Shown: piece by piece, positions 21,251-34,482 of the stretch
Layout of the letters: the number at the start of each line of letters is the position of its first letter
Numbering within the stretch: position 1 is the stretch's first letter
Assembly: GCA_009760855.2 (NCBI GenBank)
Contig: WPIO01000003.1
Coordinates: 12,492,501-12,556,500 of the forward strand
DNA: 64,000 bases
Direction of reading: 5' to 3'
Source: Cristatella mucedo
Taxonomy: Eukaryota; Bryozoa; Phylactolaemata; Cristatellidae
Notes under the pieces: model-generated
Told to the model about the DNA's origin: nothing
The model's input: only the letters and a program-made list of their open reading frames with translations
The model's database searches: none
Position numbers and translations under genes: made by a program

Positions 21251-24200
21251 GGCGCCGCCGAAGCCAGAACTGCTCGTTGGAGCCGCGCGACTCGTTCCTT
21301 TAAAGCCGCCACGCCATCAGCTACGGCACTGCAGCGGCCACCTCTCGCGCATGCCGGCCACATTCATTCGCGGCCCCTATTAAGTTTGTGCGCGTGCGTG
21401 CATCGCCGGACCTAGGCACGCTCGACGCTGGCGAAGCCGTGAGGCGGCATTCACTGCGCTCACGGACCAGCCTTAGTGGAGGACTTCGAGCAGCAAGCAG
21501 CTCACCCTGGCGTAACGTTCAGGCGAAGGATGGCCGGCCGCCTCCTCCCTTGCCCCTTCTCTCTCTCTCTCCCCGTTATATTCAGATCGAAGAGCCACTC
21601 TTTTTCTTGCTGGTGTCAGTCGTCGATGCAGCCACTCAGCTGCCACAGCTGCGCGTGCCTCCGCTGTCTCACCCGCCATGTTAGATCCTCTAGCCTCCCA
21701 GAGGCCCCCCCAGCCGTTGGCCCGGGGTAGCTCGTGAACTCGCGCTAGCCATCTTGTCCATTGTTTTGTAGGCCGTGTTGTGCGTGCTGGTAAACTATCT
21801 CGACCCCGAGGAGCGTAATAGCTGCTACCTTCCCTTTTTTCTTCTTCTTTTTGTTAGCCGACGTGTCTGTTAAGTTTCGTTGTTGCCACTGCTGTCCGAA
21901 TGCTGCTTGCTGTGCTGCCACATGATCGCGGTGACCCGCTGCCCTTTCTATGCTGAAGGGCAGCGAACCTTGGGTCGTGACCCCGTGCTGTCTCAGACAA
22001 GAAAATTTCTCATGTCTGCAGAGCTAGTGCTTAACGTCCAGGGTGCTTCCACTGTTGGCAAAGCCGAGTCGTTGCATGCAAATAGCCCGCCAGCCACCAT
22101 ATAAGATAGCGCGATGGAAGCCGTATGTGCAATTGTGAAACTCTCTGCTCCTTGTTCGAATGAGCAGTTTTGCTACTCCTTGCTGGTATGGCACGTGCTA
22201 CTGAAAATTATACATTGTGATTAAGAATATTGATTACAACATTCTATTTATTTTTTGCTGGCGGATCACGGCAATGGACATTGCCCTACTGTTTCTTGCC
22301 TGCGATTTCAGAGTTGAGCTGCGATTTTGAATTGCATTCACGGATCTCGTTCGTTAGCCGAAGTCGTGTGCATGTTATATTGTGATATGGAAAGTTGCAA
22401 GCCGAGTAACCACAGCACATGCAATTCGAGGCAGGCTGCGTAAATGCTGCATAACCGGAAGAGTTTGTGCAGGTGTTTATGTTACCCTGCACAGCTGCCT
22501 TGACCCGGTTATGTTGATCGCGCATGAGGAGATGGCATTCACGGAATTCACACAAGGTTAGCTTCGACATCGTGAACATGTCCCTCTGACAGTGCTAACT
22601 GCTGCACATTCACACCAGTGTTGTATGCTTCCATCTTGTTGCTGCCCTGTCCAATAAGGGCAGCAGGAAGTAGGCAGCAGCCAAGAGCTAACATTGTTGA
22701 AGGCGTGCAAAAATAACTGTGGCTTGTGGCCTCACCTGCGGCATAGCTCTGAAGCTTGTTCGCAGTAGTGGGTTGTCTTATGTTTATCACTCTTTGTGTT
22801 GTACTGTTCAGCCGCAGACTCGTCGTGGTTTTGCGACTACAGTGACGTGCTCAAGCTCAGTAATGGCGATGGCATTGAACAAATGGTATTTAAACATCCC
22901 AACTGAGTTCTCCACAGACTTGCCATCTTGCACCATCACTGTGATTTCAAGAAGTCCGTTGTCGCTTGCACCTTGCCACAGCCGTGTTACGCGCCGGTGG
23001 GGACTACTGACTGGCCTGTGCTGAGACAGGCCCGGAGGACCATCGGTGCCATTTCTGTTTCAAGGGGTGACAACGCGGACCAGGTTTACGGTGAAACAAA
23101 TGGTATGTACAAGAACACCGAAACGATCGACACGTTTTTGTGACAGTTAGTCTGATCGGCGATGGCTGGTCACTCGTTTCTTGCCCTGCTGGCAACGGTC
23201 CTTGCGGCTGCTGCCAACACGACATCGCGCTTGACCCTGTTGCTTCGCTTCACGTGCCTCGGCTTGCTTAGGTGCTCGTAGACTTGTGCCGACGTCTAGA
23301 TTGGCTAGTTGCCGTGACCTCGGTTCCCCATCCCGTCGTGTCTCAGTGCTCTGGTTACGGGCGAACTTGTAGTGGAAGCACCCCAACACGCTCACTGCCA
23401 GCCGCGATGACCAGCATGCCAAAGAGCAGCCCAGGCACCTCTCGTCTTACGATTGATACTAACGGCAGCATGGCAACTTGATTAACGTGGCTGTATTCCC
23501 TATTACAGTGCACACTCCTGTTGTCTGTTTGCCAAAGCAAGCGAATGTGCTGTCGTAGCTATCCCTGCATGACGAGCTGCACGTTTGTGTGTGATGCCGT
23601 AAGCTTGACGAATATCCCAAGCACGTCAATATATAATCGTGCCACTGCATATTGTTGATTTTCCAATTCACTCTGCCTTCCCCCACGACGTATAATGGGT
23701 CGGCGACGGTACGCACTCGCCTGCTATTCCAAGAATAATGCGTGCTGCTACTTGTGAAGATCTTCCCTTCGAATTGGTGCTAAGCTCAACGTATGTAATG
23801 ACCAGTTGTGATGGCACTAGTGTGTACTGTTTGAGATCCGTTTGGTGCAGTGTGTGCTAATATTTTGCCAACATGTAATTTCAGACTTTTCGGCTGTGCA
23901 TTGCATCATTGCTGCCCTGATGATTATTTATAACTGTTGTACAAAATACACTTTTTGCCGGTACTTCACCAACTGTCAGTGCTTATAGTGTGGCCTTTAT
24001 TGCTTCTGTGGTGGATGAAGATCTGTGGCGATAGCATACATGGAGCTCACTGTATAAAAAAAAAGTGTCCAGTCCTCACAAAACCATTGGAAAGTGTTGT
24101 CCTTGGTCTTCTGCAACCAGCATTGGCCATCCAAACTGTGTGCATAATACCCTTCGGTCGAAGTAATGGGTAATCAGCCCGGTCGATGATTGGCCCAAAA

Positions 24201-25490
24201 AAATTGGAAACCACGAGACGAAACTTAACACCAGTCTTCTGCTGCTGCAGCTGCCATTCCTTTCGTTAGGCAAGCCCCCACTTCTCACCCAAGTCACGAG
24301 GCAAGGGTTAACAGCGCTACACTGTTTCTACGTTTTTGGTTTTTGTCTAGCATGAATGCTCGACGTTTGTACGTGCTACTTGGCTCACACATACTGATGT
24401 ACAATACGGGAGGCAGACTGGGTTCACCTGATTGAATGTACTTGGGTCACGAAACCTGCCAATTCGTGCCATAAAAGAAATGTTGGCAATAGAGATTCGG
24501 GAATCAAATGCATGAGCAGACTGGGTGGAAAATCTTTCTCTGCCACACTCGACCCTAAGGATCCAAAAACAGACAGAGCTTTAGCTGTTGAAAGGTGTTG
24601 TGAAGGAGAAATCTTTTGTTCATCGGGTGGGTAATGACTTACTCAGTTTCGCTTCGGTAAGGTAGATTACCGTAGCTTCAATCTCTTGAGCAGTTTCAGC
24701 AAACTACCAGCACTTGGAATGGTTGGGAGTTGTCTTGTTCTTAAGTCGTGTAGATGCTTCGGCAGCTGCTTTTGTCGCGGTGCATTTCAAGCTTACAAAG
24801 AGCTGATTGTTGGCAAACCTCTGGGGCCACCGATTGTTGTGAGCCATAGGGAGAAAGCGCAGCTCAGATTCGTCAAAGCAAGTTGTTTTTATTTATTGCA
24901 ATGGTCATTGATCTTCAATGAGAAGACAATTTGTGCCATATCTGACGTCTGCGGTGGAGGACCTGTTTTCAGCTGAATTCTCGGAACTGCGAAGTTATGT
25001 CAATTAAGCCACCTACCAATGGTTGTGAAGTATCTGTAGCTGTTGACTTATTTCTGCCTAGTACTACTGGTGATTTGGTGAATAATTATAAATTGCAACG
25101 CAGCTGATCAGCTTTGCATTTACGGTGTCTATGTCACCTACGGTGCCTGTGTTATCTGTGATACCTTGACGTGTCAAATTGGATAATCCAGGTGTGACTA
25201 TGACTTCAATGAAAGTTGAATCAGTGCCTAAAGAACTGCTGGATATGTAGGCAATATTATTGACATTTAGAAATCTCTGAAGTTGTCTGCAAAAGATGCA
25301 TCCTAACTTAGTTTGGAGATTAATGTTATCGAGCCATTTAACCGAATACAAAATATGGTGATGTCAAAAATTAAAGTTGTATTGAATAAATGTAAAAGCT
25401 GCACCAATGTCATCTGACAATTATTCTCTATATACATTAGATTCACGAAAGGCCTTGTTTGACTCGTTACAATAAAGTGTGCCTGTTTAG
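21251..25490 (+). other. EFA6: Probable long 3' UTR of EFA6, no mobile elements seen
   Basis: About 4.2 kb after the stop in which I find no SINE, LINE or long microsatellite, unlike the flanking DNA. It holds no convincing gene and ends with clustered poly(A) signals at 25,370-25,476. The 3' UTR assignment is inference. Confidence 0.45.
25370..25476 (+). promoter_or_regulatory. Clustered poly(A) signals
   Basis: ATTAAA at 25,370, AATAAA at 25,385 and AATAAA at 25,471, the last followed by the GT-rich GTGTGCCTGTTT. A plausible EFA6 transcript end. Confidence 0.45.
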
Positions 25491-25662
25491 AATTGTATGA
25501 TCGACTTCGCTTAATCTCTGTCTGGAGGTAAGTTTGTTGCTGTAATAACCATGTTTTGTGTTCATGATGATATGCTTTGTGATTAGGTACTTGATTTATT
25601 GGTTTAAATTCCGACGGTTTCTTGGTCGGAATACACTAAATCAGGGGAGGCTTTAAAAAAAC

Positions 25663-25798
25663 TATAATTCATTTTTATAGCGCCCTAAGAGAACTTAATC
25701 ACTATTCAGGTGCTTCACATGTGCCTCGGGGCTCGAGCCCGCGACCTCAGCCAGACCTTGGTCGGGGCGAGCACCTTAACCGCTGGACCAAACCAGCT
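25663..25798 (-). mobile_element. SINE-A, full length, minus strand
   Basis: The complement gives AGCTGGTTTGGTCCAGCGGT at the start, the B-box block CGGGCTCGAGCCCCGAGGC, GTGAAGCACCTGAATAG and a short AT-rich end. Very close to the copy at 12,778-12,928. Confidence 0.88.
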
Positions 25799-26071
25799 AC
25801 AAACATCGAACCCAAAACCTCCCGTGAATGCTTTGTTGGTGTATTCCGATGTTTTCTGAGCTTGATCATTTTATAATTCGACCTTCATTATCTGCCTATA
25901 ATTATAGGTCATATATTGCTTCGTTGAGCAGTCGGTTAGAATCGATCGCCGACTGCTCACCGAGGGAAGGTGTTTGAAATTACCGTTTTGCAGCCATCCG
26001 GAAGATCACTAAGTCTTCACAAAAACAGCAGAGATTATTAATTCAACAGCATTTTATTAAACAGGATTATT

Positions 26072-26190
26072 ATAATAAAGGTTGGCTGATTCAACAGCCT
26101 TATTAGCTGAGCGGCAGAAGCAGGACTTGAACTCACGACCTGGGTCGTAAAGAGCGAGCACCTTACCTCTCGGGCGAAGACGTGGGGGGC
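26072..26190 (-). mobile_element. SINE-B, partial, minus strand
   Basis: GGTTGGCTGATTCAACAGCC, then TTGAACTCACGACCTGGGTC and AAAGAGCGAGCACCTTACCT, match the minus-strand form. The middle of the body is missing. Confidence 0.7.
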
Positions 26191-27894
26191 TGGTGCATAC
26201 ATAAATATGATGTGGCCTTTTCTAAATCTAGCACTCACCTGTATGCATTGACTTAGGACGATCGCTATTTTTCATTTTTGGCCACTGCTTTTTGTGCCTT
26301 TTTTCCAGTATACTGGTGTTATCCTGCATTTCGTTCTCTTGAATGACTACCACGAATCAATCCAGCTTTCCGGTCTAGAGCGAGACGATAACGGCTTAGC
26401 CAACATGTGAGCAGTAGCCGAACTAAAGCTGGGGCGACTGAGGGCCGCATCCCACCAATAGTTTGGACCGGAGAGGGAATAGCTTGGATTAAGCGAACAC
26501 ATTGCCAGAGGCGGCCAGTCATAAGACGGGTGTTGTCTCTAACGACGCTGGCCAAGACGTGGGCTCAGAAGCGACTTCTGAAACTCTGTGTTGTTGCATA
26601 CGATACTAATAGGGACTAGATATCCTGTCGACTTACTAGACCTCGTGCTTTAAGCAGGTCTCTTAAGTTCTGCATAGGCCTACTGACCACCTCCGATAGA
26701 TGGTGGCCTTTTGGTTTCCAGGTTGTGGATTTCCTTTGTAAAGGATTGTAAACTATCCTTTTTACTTACAACGGTGGAGTGTCCGGATTGGCGCCGAGCC
26801 AGTCCTGGGACAACTTGGCAGACGATGCGGTCACAAGCCGAGCGGTCAATTCGTTCGACCATTCCATAGCTAGGCTGAAAGTGTAAACAAGGACGGCTCT
26901 GGACACTGACTGAGAAGTGATTTTTCAGAATCCAAATCAAAGTGAAAGTCCATTTCTTACGCATAGCCGTAGACTCGCGGTACTGACGTATCGAATAACG
27001 GTATAGCTATCGACTCAAAAAAGTTGTATATAAAGATCTCGGTCTGTTCGGAGCCTCAAGATTCACGGGAAAAAGTTCAATGTCGTAGCCTACCGTACCG
27101 AAGTTTCCAAAAATCGCTTTATTTAAAGTTACAAACGATGCGTTACAACACCATTTTCAAAATAAGTATGGTAAGATGAACTGTGGAAGAGGTACAGGTC
27201 GTCACCGGCGGCAGGATGTTCTGTCGAACTAACCGGTTGAGAGGCGCAGATTGCGAAAGAGGTTAGAAGGAAGGCCAAAGCTGTTCGAAGGGATGGCACG
27301 AACGGTCACTCGGGCAGGCTCGAATGGTCCGCCGAGGTAGAAGACCCTTTTGTCTGCGGCATGTCAATGAGTAAGATTGAGGATCACCAATCTGCTGACT
27401 TCGAAGCTCTGGTCCACGTACTAGGTTGGCTGACCTTGCAGCGAGCTGCTCCATTTCGACAGCCTCGCACGCGAGACGCCTCCCTACTCGGTCCGTTACA
27501 CAAGTACTGCAGGTGTAGGATAGGGGGGTAGACTTCTACTGCCGAAGCGTGAACTGGCTGGTTCAAGAGGGCCGGTCCAGATATGGTGGCAGCGTCAAAA
27601 AGGTCAATGCAACCTTATCGTTTCGAGCATGATTAAGCGAACTTGCTGAAATCTGCTGGACCGCCTTGTGTGCCCGACTTTGCCCAGGTGAGATCATACG
27701 AGTGCCAGAACTTTGGCCGCTCTAGACGATCCAGACCAAGTCGGCCTGCCGAGTAGGGCTGCAGCAATGTTCATGCAATTATCGGAAAAACCTTTAGTGC
27801 TTAGGCCAAGCACGATGTGGAACTCGAGAATCTAATTCGATTCATTTAACATCATTCATATAGCATCAGACGAGCCTTAGTAGATTCGCTCCCA

Positions 27895-27990
27895 TAAGTT
27901 TGCAATTGCCAATAAAGAGCTGCCTGCTGCAGAACTCAAACCCGTGACACTTGGGTCGTGAAGCGCGAGCCCCTGGGTCTTAGCCCAGGG
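27895..27990 (-). mobile_element. SINE-B variant, partial, minus strand
   Basis: CAGAACTCAAACCCGTGACA, GGGTCGTGAAGCGCGAGCCC and CTTAGCCCAGGGG match the head variant at 15,700-15,770. Confidence 0.65.
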
Positions 27991-28085
27991 GTGTACTCAA
28001 CTAATACTCGTTAATTTGATGGTTAACATCATTCTTTTTGAGATTGGTGTGCTGAAAGTTGAATGGCTGAATTACTAGACATGCT

Positions 28086-28089
<4 letters not shown>

Positions 28090-28180
<91 letters not shown>
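28090..28180. repeat. (CT)n microsatellite, about 91 bp
   Basis: An uninterrupted CT dinucleotide run. Confidence 0.97.
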
Positions 28181-28182
<2 letters not shown>

Positions 28183-30057
28183 TAATAATGTGGATTTCAA
28201 ATTGTCTTACCTAAAAGCTGGAAATAAATTCTTCTAAGCGCTCATACAAATTCAACGTAACTTACTGAAATCTGTCCTTCCCAGGGGATTTCTCTAGATG
28301 ACAGTAACTCTGCCTTCAGGTTGTCACAGCACGTTCAGCGGCTAGGTGAATTGTATTCCATCCGAGCTCAAGAACCGCGAGGAAGAGCTGTTATCAACAA
28401 CCTATTCGTCGTCGGCGCATTTGCCAAGTAGGGCTAGTATATACACTTGGCTACGGCTGAGCGGCTCTGTGCAAGCAGGGCCCAGAAATAATTGGCTAAA
28501 GCCTCCTCCAGTTGCTCGGCTAATACGGTATAGCCAGGTATGAGGCAGCCCCAGAAGCAATCTACCAGCCGTCGCCCTGTCGATCTGTTCGCTTTAACCG
28601 AAATTAGAGCTTTAACCACCGGGCCTAACCAGCTCTACCAAAACTACTCCTTGCCATAAGGTAGCCTGAAACTACTAAACTTAGGCTGAGTTTACTTGGC
28701 TTGGGCTACACTTCTACTGGCTTGTCTTAGCATGGTAAAATTCAAAAAATAAATATTAGAATTATTGTCTCGTATTTCATAATTTCAATTATATTGCATC
28801 ATTGTATTTGAATACGCTTGACAACATGGATACACTTCTAAATTATTGGTAAATTTCTGCCGAGCTAGAATATCGCAGCGAAGTAACTACGGTAGGAGTA
28901 TTACAACGCATCTACTGGACAGTATGATCAATCTGCCGCCTGGTCTAGACGGATGTGCTTTTGCAGGTCACACGTAGAACTTGTTCGCGTAGATGCCTAA
29001 TTATAATCATTCAACCGCTAACCTTAATAATGTAATGGTAATATTTGCTGCAGCTGCCATTTCCGGAAAATGAGCCTAACACCTAGCACCTCGTTACCTT
29101 TTATTACCCTGACTTGAAAGTCTAGCTGATTTTTGTGCTAGCTTATGCTCGTGAAAATCGCGGAAGATTTCAGTATTGCATTACAATGCGGGCCTGAAGT
29201 GTCCGGTGACCTATTAGTAAGCCCTGTCTGGCCCACTGTCGGGCACAGGCTACATACCATAACCTGGGTCGTCAAGTGCTCGAACCTTGCCTCCTGTCTC
29301 TTTCTGTTTCTGACCTTGACATAAGTGAAGCGTTCGCTGAGCTTTGATGTCGTGAAACTCCCGGGCATCTTTTTCAGTCTTTTCCTGTCTGCTCAGTCAC
29401 TCATGCGACATTTCTGTTTTGGTTTTTGGCGGTGCGGCGCTGAGTGGCTTCCTTTTGTTGCTTGTTTTTCTCGTTGTTGTTCTGTTAAGCTTGAATTGTA
29501 CTCGCTTTGCTCCTTTTTTGTCCCCTATTCGTTGACGCTAATATTCGTCGTTCCACAGTGGCCGGCGGAAGCCACGGGTTTTATGTGGAAGTAATCTTGC
29601 ATCCGTGATAGACAACGGTAAACTCCAACTTTGCTTTTGAATGCAGGTCTGAGTTTCCGTTGACCTAGCGGATGAGCCCGCACCACTGACTGAGCTTCGT
29701 GTACAGAACGTCCGGACTTTCTGACCATCTTTCAATTTATATTAACCACATAAGAGTTCCTCTTGAAGAAATTGTATTTATGTGCGTCAACCGCTTACCA
29801 AAGGCAGCCACGGCACGACTTCCGGTCGATCGCGCTCAATCTGGTAGCTGACCAATACGCCAACTCAGCTGGTTCAAGCGGAAGCTGGGAAGCGAAAGTC
29901 GACAATTCGGGCGGCGGCAACGTGCGTCGTAGTGCAGAGACCGCAAGCTGTTGGAAGCCATGGCCATCCTTTGAAAAACTCTAAAGCAGTTTGTGAAGTC
30001 CAAGTTTTTTCAAATGTTCATTTCAATTGAGAGAGTAAATACTGCCGACATATGCAA

Positions 30058-30245
30058 AGTGAGCCGCGGTGGCACAGGTAAGGCGGTTGTTCTTCACGAC
30101 CTTGGTCCCGAGGTCGTGGGTTCGACTCCTGTGGTGGTGAATCCAGCGATCCTTAATCGCTGCTGCGGTGATGGTGGCGGTGATGGCCGTAAAGGCTCTT
30201 CTGTCGTTATGCAAATGAGGCTGTTAAATCAGCTAGTATTTATTA
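30058..30245 (+). mobile_element. SINE-B, full length
   Basis: GAGCCGCGGTGGCACAGGTA start, the CACGACCTTGGTCCCGAGGT palindrome, GTGGGTTCGACTCCTG B box, GCCGTAAAGGCTCTTCTGTC and the end ATGAGGCTGTTAAATCAGCT. Confidence 0.88.
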
Positions 30246-30461
30246 TCGTTTATTAAATTAGCCAATTACCTCTACTTCGCTTCTTGACACTCATCATTGG
30301 CATTCTGCCGCAGCACTACAATAAATATATAACACGAATGATTCAATGTAAACGTGAAGACAGTGACTGCGACGGACGCGCGGACTAAATAACCTAGCTT
30401 GTTCTAAGGGTAGATGCTTATAGTATGGGCGTTCTCGACAGCTGCCCATAAAGCAAGTGAA

Positions 30462-30605
30462 GTAAAGGTTGGGTGATAAAACAGCTTCGTTTATTTAGCG
30501 GCAAAAACAGAGCGTCTATCGTCCTACTTGCAGTGAAGGGCAATCGAGAATCGCTTTCTTCAAGACTCGAATCCACGGCCTGGGTCGTGGATTCAAGCGA
30601 GCACT
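30462..30605 (-). mobile_element. SINE-B, minus strand
   Basis: TGATAAAACAGCTTCGTTTA, CTTGCAGTGAAGGGCAATCG and AATCCACGGCCTGGGTCGTG follow the order of the complement. Confidence 0.75.
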
Positions 30606-30671
30606 ATGAAGAGCACTGGGCCAAATTCAGACTGCTCTTCGTGGTCACTGAGCACTTTACCTAGCGAAATC

Positions 30672-31440
<769 letters not shown>

Positions 31441-31619
31441 TTTCCTGTCAGCCTAACTTCGGATATTGGTGCAGCATCTATGGATCGTATAGCCAGCTTC
31501 GAGGCGAGAGCTCCGTCAGTATGTGTTACATGCAGACGAACGTTCATTACGCTGCATTTGAGGCCTAAGTCTTAAGTTCAAGAGCCGCCAATGCTCGTCA
31601 GTCACTATTCTTCCTTTCC

Positions 31620-31700
31620 AGCATATGTGAAGTGCCTGGAAAGGAATTTAGTTCACCAGGGTCGCTATGCAAATGCTATATAATTTTCTATTATTGTCAG
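31620..31700 (+). mobile_element. SINE-A/LINE-2w tail fragment
   Basis: GCATATGTGAAGTGCCTGGA, TTAGTTCACCAGGGTCGCTA and an AT-rich end. Confidence 0.65.
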
Positions 31701-31755
31701 TCATTACATCCGCTCATTTACGAATATATATGCGCACCGGGTATTTGTAGTCTAT

Positions 31756-31902
31756 CTGGTATGGCCCAGTGGTTGCGGTACTCACCCATACCAAGGTCTG
31801 GCCCAGGTCGTGGGCTCAAGCCCAGAGGCATATGTGAAGCACCTGAGTAGAGACTTAAGTTCTCTTATGGCGCTATACAAATGAATTATATTATTTTATA
31901 TT
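31756..31902 (+). mobile_element. SINE-A, full length
   Basis: CTGGTATGGCCCAGTGGTTG (A-box TGGCCCAGTGG), AGGTCGTGGGCTCAAGCCC (B box), GAGGCATATGTGAAGCACCT, AAGTTCTCTTATGGCGCTAT and an ATTATATTATTTTATATTA end. One of the best-preserved copies. Confidence 0.9.
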
Positions 31903-32093
31903 ACCTCTCTATTGGCATACCGTATGACAGACAATTTCCTCTTCCTGTACAGAGGTTATGCTTACTTGTAGATTGGAATGAGACCTAGACGGTCTTTTGA
32001 TTGCCACTACAACCCCAATCTTACCGCTTTCGTCTTTGGCCGCATCAGAAGAAACGTGCTCCTCGATGGTCAGAGGAAATCGTGCTTCCTTTG

Positions 32094-32177
32094 CAGCAAA
32101 TGTAAAGTGCCTAGAAAGACAATGAATTCTCGTAGGGCGCTATATCAAGTATATTATTATTATTATCATTATTATTA
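32094..32177 (+). mobile_element. SINE-A/LINE-2w tail fragment
   Basis: GCAAATGTAAAGTGCCTAGA, GTAGGGCGCTATATCAAGTA and TTA repeats. Confidence 0.75.
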
Positions 32178-32289
32178 CCCATCTGCTATCGAGAACGCGG
32201 CGTTCTCTCAAGAAGAGGCCAAAATTGGACTTTTAAAGTTGTCACCTTGAGGAGAAACGAAGGCGAATGACCGTGAGCTCGGACGGCAG

Positions 32290-32452
32290 AGGCCATGATA
32301 GCTCGACAGGTAAGGTGCTAGCTCTTTACTGCCGAGGTCGTGGGTTCGGCGAGCTATCCTTGATAGCCAAGTGCAAGCGGCGGCGATAGCCGTTTAGGCT
32401 CTTCTGCAGTTATAGAAATGAAGCCGCTAGATCAGCTAAACTTTGCTTTACC
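32290..32452 (+). mobile_element. SINE-B, near full length
   Basis: ATAGCTCGACAGGTAAGGTG, CCGAGGTCGTGGGTTCGGCG, GCGATAGCCGTTTAGGCTCT and GAAGCCGCTAGATCAGCTAA. Confidence 0.82.
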
Positions 32453-32479
32453 CAACCAGGCTGCCCAATATAGAAGCTA

Positions 32480-33180
32480 TTTTGATTATCATATTCTGTC
32501 GCTATCGGTCATGAAGCGGAGAAATGGAACAGTTAATGTATTGCCGACACTGGACGTGAGGGCACGAGGAGGCTGAAACTGGTGCAGTAGTTCAGCTAAT
32601 AGGTATAGTGGAGCCACGCCGTAGCGGGCCTTGTCGGTCAGTGTAAGAACTTTGCTCCGTGTCCATTGATCAATCGACAGCCATCCAAGCTCTTTCAGTA
32701 AAGGAAAAACATGGTCAAATCTCTGGGATTTGTAAACTAGCCTTCCAGCCATATTCATCGCCAGCTGCAGTGGCCTAGTGGCTTTTTTGGGAGCCCAGCC
32801 AAAAAAGAATTACAATAATCTAGCCGAGACAGAACTAAGGAGCTAAATGAAAGTTAAAGGAGTTTAAGGAGTTAAATGTTTTACAAACTACGGTGGAAGA
32901 CAGTTCTTAATCTTAGATAAAGGTCGGACGTGATGACTAGCCGTGGAAGCAGTCTCCATAACAAAGCCTGACAAATTTAGGCAGCTGTCGAAGACGAAAC
33001 CTAAATTCCGAGCACAAGGTGACGGTTGCACAACAGCATCGCCTATTAGAAGGGAAAAGCCGTCTAGTACAGCCACTAGCTTGGTGTTTCCTGTGATCAG
33101 CAGTTCCGTTTTATCGTCGTTTCGTTTAAAGAAATTAGTCTTTCCGTAGTCGCAGACAAGAGGTGTTACACTACTGTTAA
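32480..33180 (-). mobile_element. LINE-1w reverse-transcriptase remnant, minus strand (longest copy)
   Basis: The complement from about 33,150 reads NDDKTELLITGNTKLVAVLD, PCARNLGFVFDSCLNLSGFV, MNMAGRLVYKSQRFDHVFPL, LTLTDKARYGVAPLYL and NTLTVPFLRFMTDSDRI. These are the successive conserved blocks of the C-terminal half of CR1/L2-like polymerases. It is frame-broken near 32,760-32,890. Confidence 0.88.
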
Positions 33181-33395
33181 TTGCAGTACATAGTTGAGAC
33201 TGTTGGCTAACCTTTTCTTTTTAAAGGGTGTAGTGGCTTCTGCATTTTGACGCTCTGACAACAAGCAAGCGATACAGAAACACCTTCGTGTCCGAGAACA
33301 GCTACGCACTGGGGCTCACAGCTCGACGGGTCACGTGACCATCCTCTCCTGCGCCCACGCTCTCACTGCCCCCTTCTCTGCAGGCCGTGATTCAC

Positions 33396-33480
33396 CCCCA
33401 TAAAACCTGAAACTCATTAAACCATAACTCCCATGTAAACCATAAACCGATAAAACCGTAATAAACCATAAAACCACAGA
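33396..33480 (+). repeat. Degenerate AAACC(N)TA array
   Basis: Imperfect copies of an 8-10 base unit (CCATAAAACC, TAAACCATAA, AAACCGATAA, AAACCATAAA). Its start resembles the array at 60,541-60,620. Confidence 0.7.
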
Positions 33481-33689
33481 TTCCTTGTCCGGACGGTACT
33501 AGGCCGAAAATACAATACTTGTAATAGTGCTTGCTCTTTGTCGAGGCGTGAGCGTCTCGGCTGGTGCAGATCTGAGCTGAGCTGAGGAGCACGGCAGGCG
33601 ACCAGTAGATGCAGCACCAATGCACGGCTTCAATGAGCGCCTACACGTTAAAGATTAAAGTGGCCCAGTAGTGTTCACGCTGTTGTTCT

Positions 33690-34260
33690 TTAGCGGCCAT
33701 TTAATGTTCGCTTGTGGGCGAGCATCTGAGTTATGGCCTGTGATGATATGGGCGATTGTCCTTAGATGTCGGATTACGGCCTGGCCCCGTCGATATTAGG
33801 TCCTGTGGTGTGGATAATTTTTTAAGGGCCGAGACGGGACTTCTAAGGCCGTTGGTGAGGCTTCGTGGAAGTGCAGATTTGTGCCGGAGCGACGGTGTGT
33901 TTCGCTACGTTGTTACGCTACGTGTTCATCGGGCTCGTCTTCGCGTTACAATACAAGGTCCGTATTCGCGGCGTAGAGAAGTCTGTCCGATGGTAGACGG
34001 CGGGTCGGCAGGCGCACAGCGTCAGAGCGAATGTGGCGCACGACAACTCGCTTACGGCTCAAAGCGGAGAGCAAAACTCAGATTGACCGCTAAGGCACCA
34101 GCTACCTGCCTATCGCACGGCTTGGGCTCCTTTGCTGCCTTGACCGTAGATGAGCTCACGCGGCGGGCGCCCAGAGTAGTTTAACCGCTGAGCTGCTGAG
34201 TGGCGAAAAAGCCTGGGATGCAACTGCCACCTGCAGCTCAACGCAGGCCTAGAGATTAAC
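33690..34260. other. CpG-rich block of unknown nature
   Basis: Richer in CpG than its surroundings. A 142-codon open frame (33,756-34,184, +) has no recognised domain and is Arg-rich, as expected by chance in CpG-rich DNA. It could be a diverged transposon 5' region or a non-coding exon/promoter. Confidence 0.4.
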
Positions 34261-34482
34261 TAGGCCCCACTGACTGACTGCCCGTTACAACATGACGTGG
34301 ACTTTTATGCCGCCTAGCTAGGGATTATGACGCCATTAGTTCCTTGACCTTACATAATCCAGGAGCCGCGAATAGTGGTTCGGCAGTTCGTAATCTGGCT
34401 GATCCGTACCGCCGCACGATCTCAGCACATTTAGAAGAGAATTTTCCAGCAGAGAGTGCGCCACGTTCTTAAATAAATAAAT

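Noticed and set aside
33756-34184. 142-codon frame as a gene
   Set aside because: No recognised domain, Arg/Gly/Ala-rich, in CpG-rich DNA; length is within chance there.
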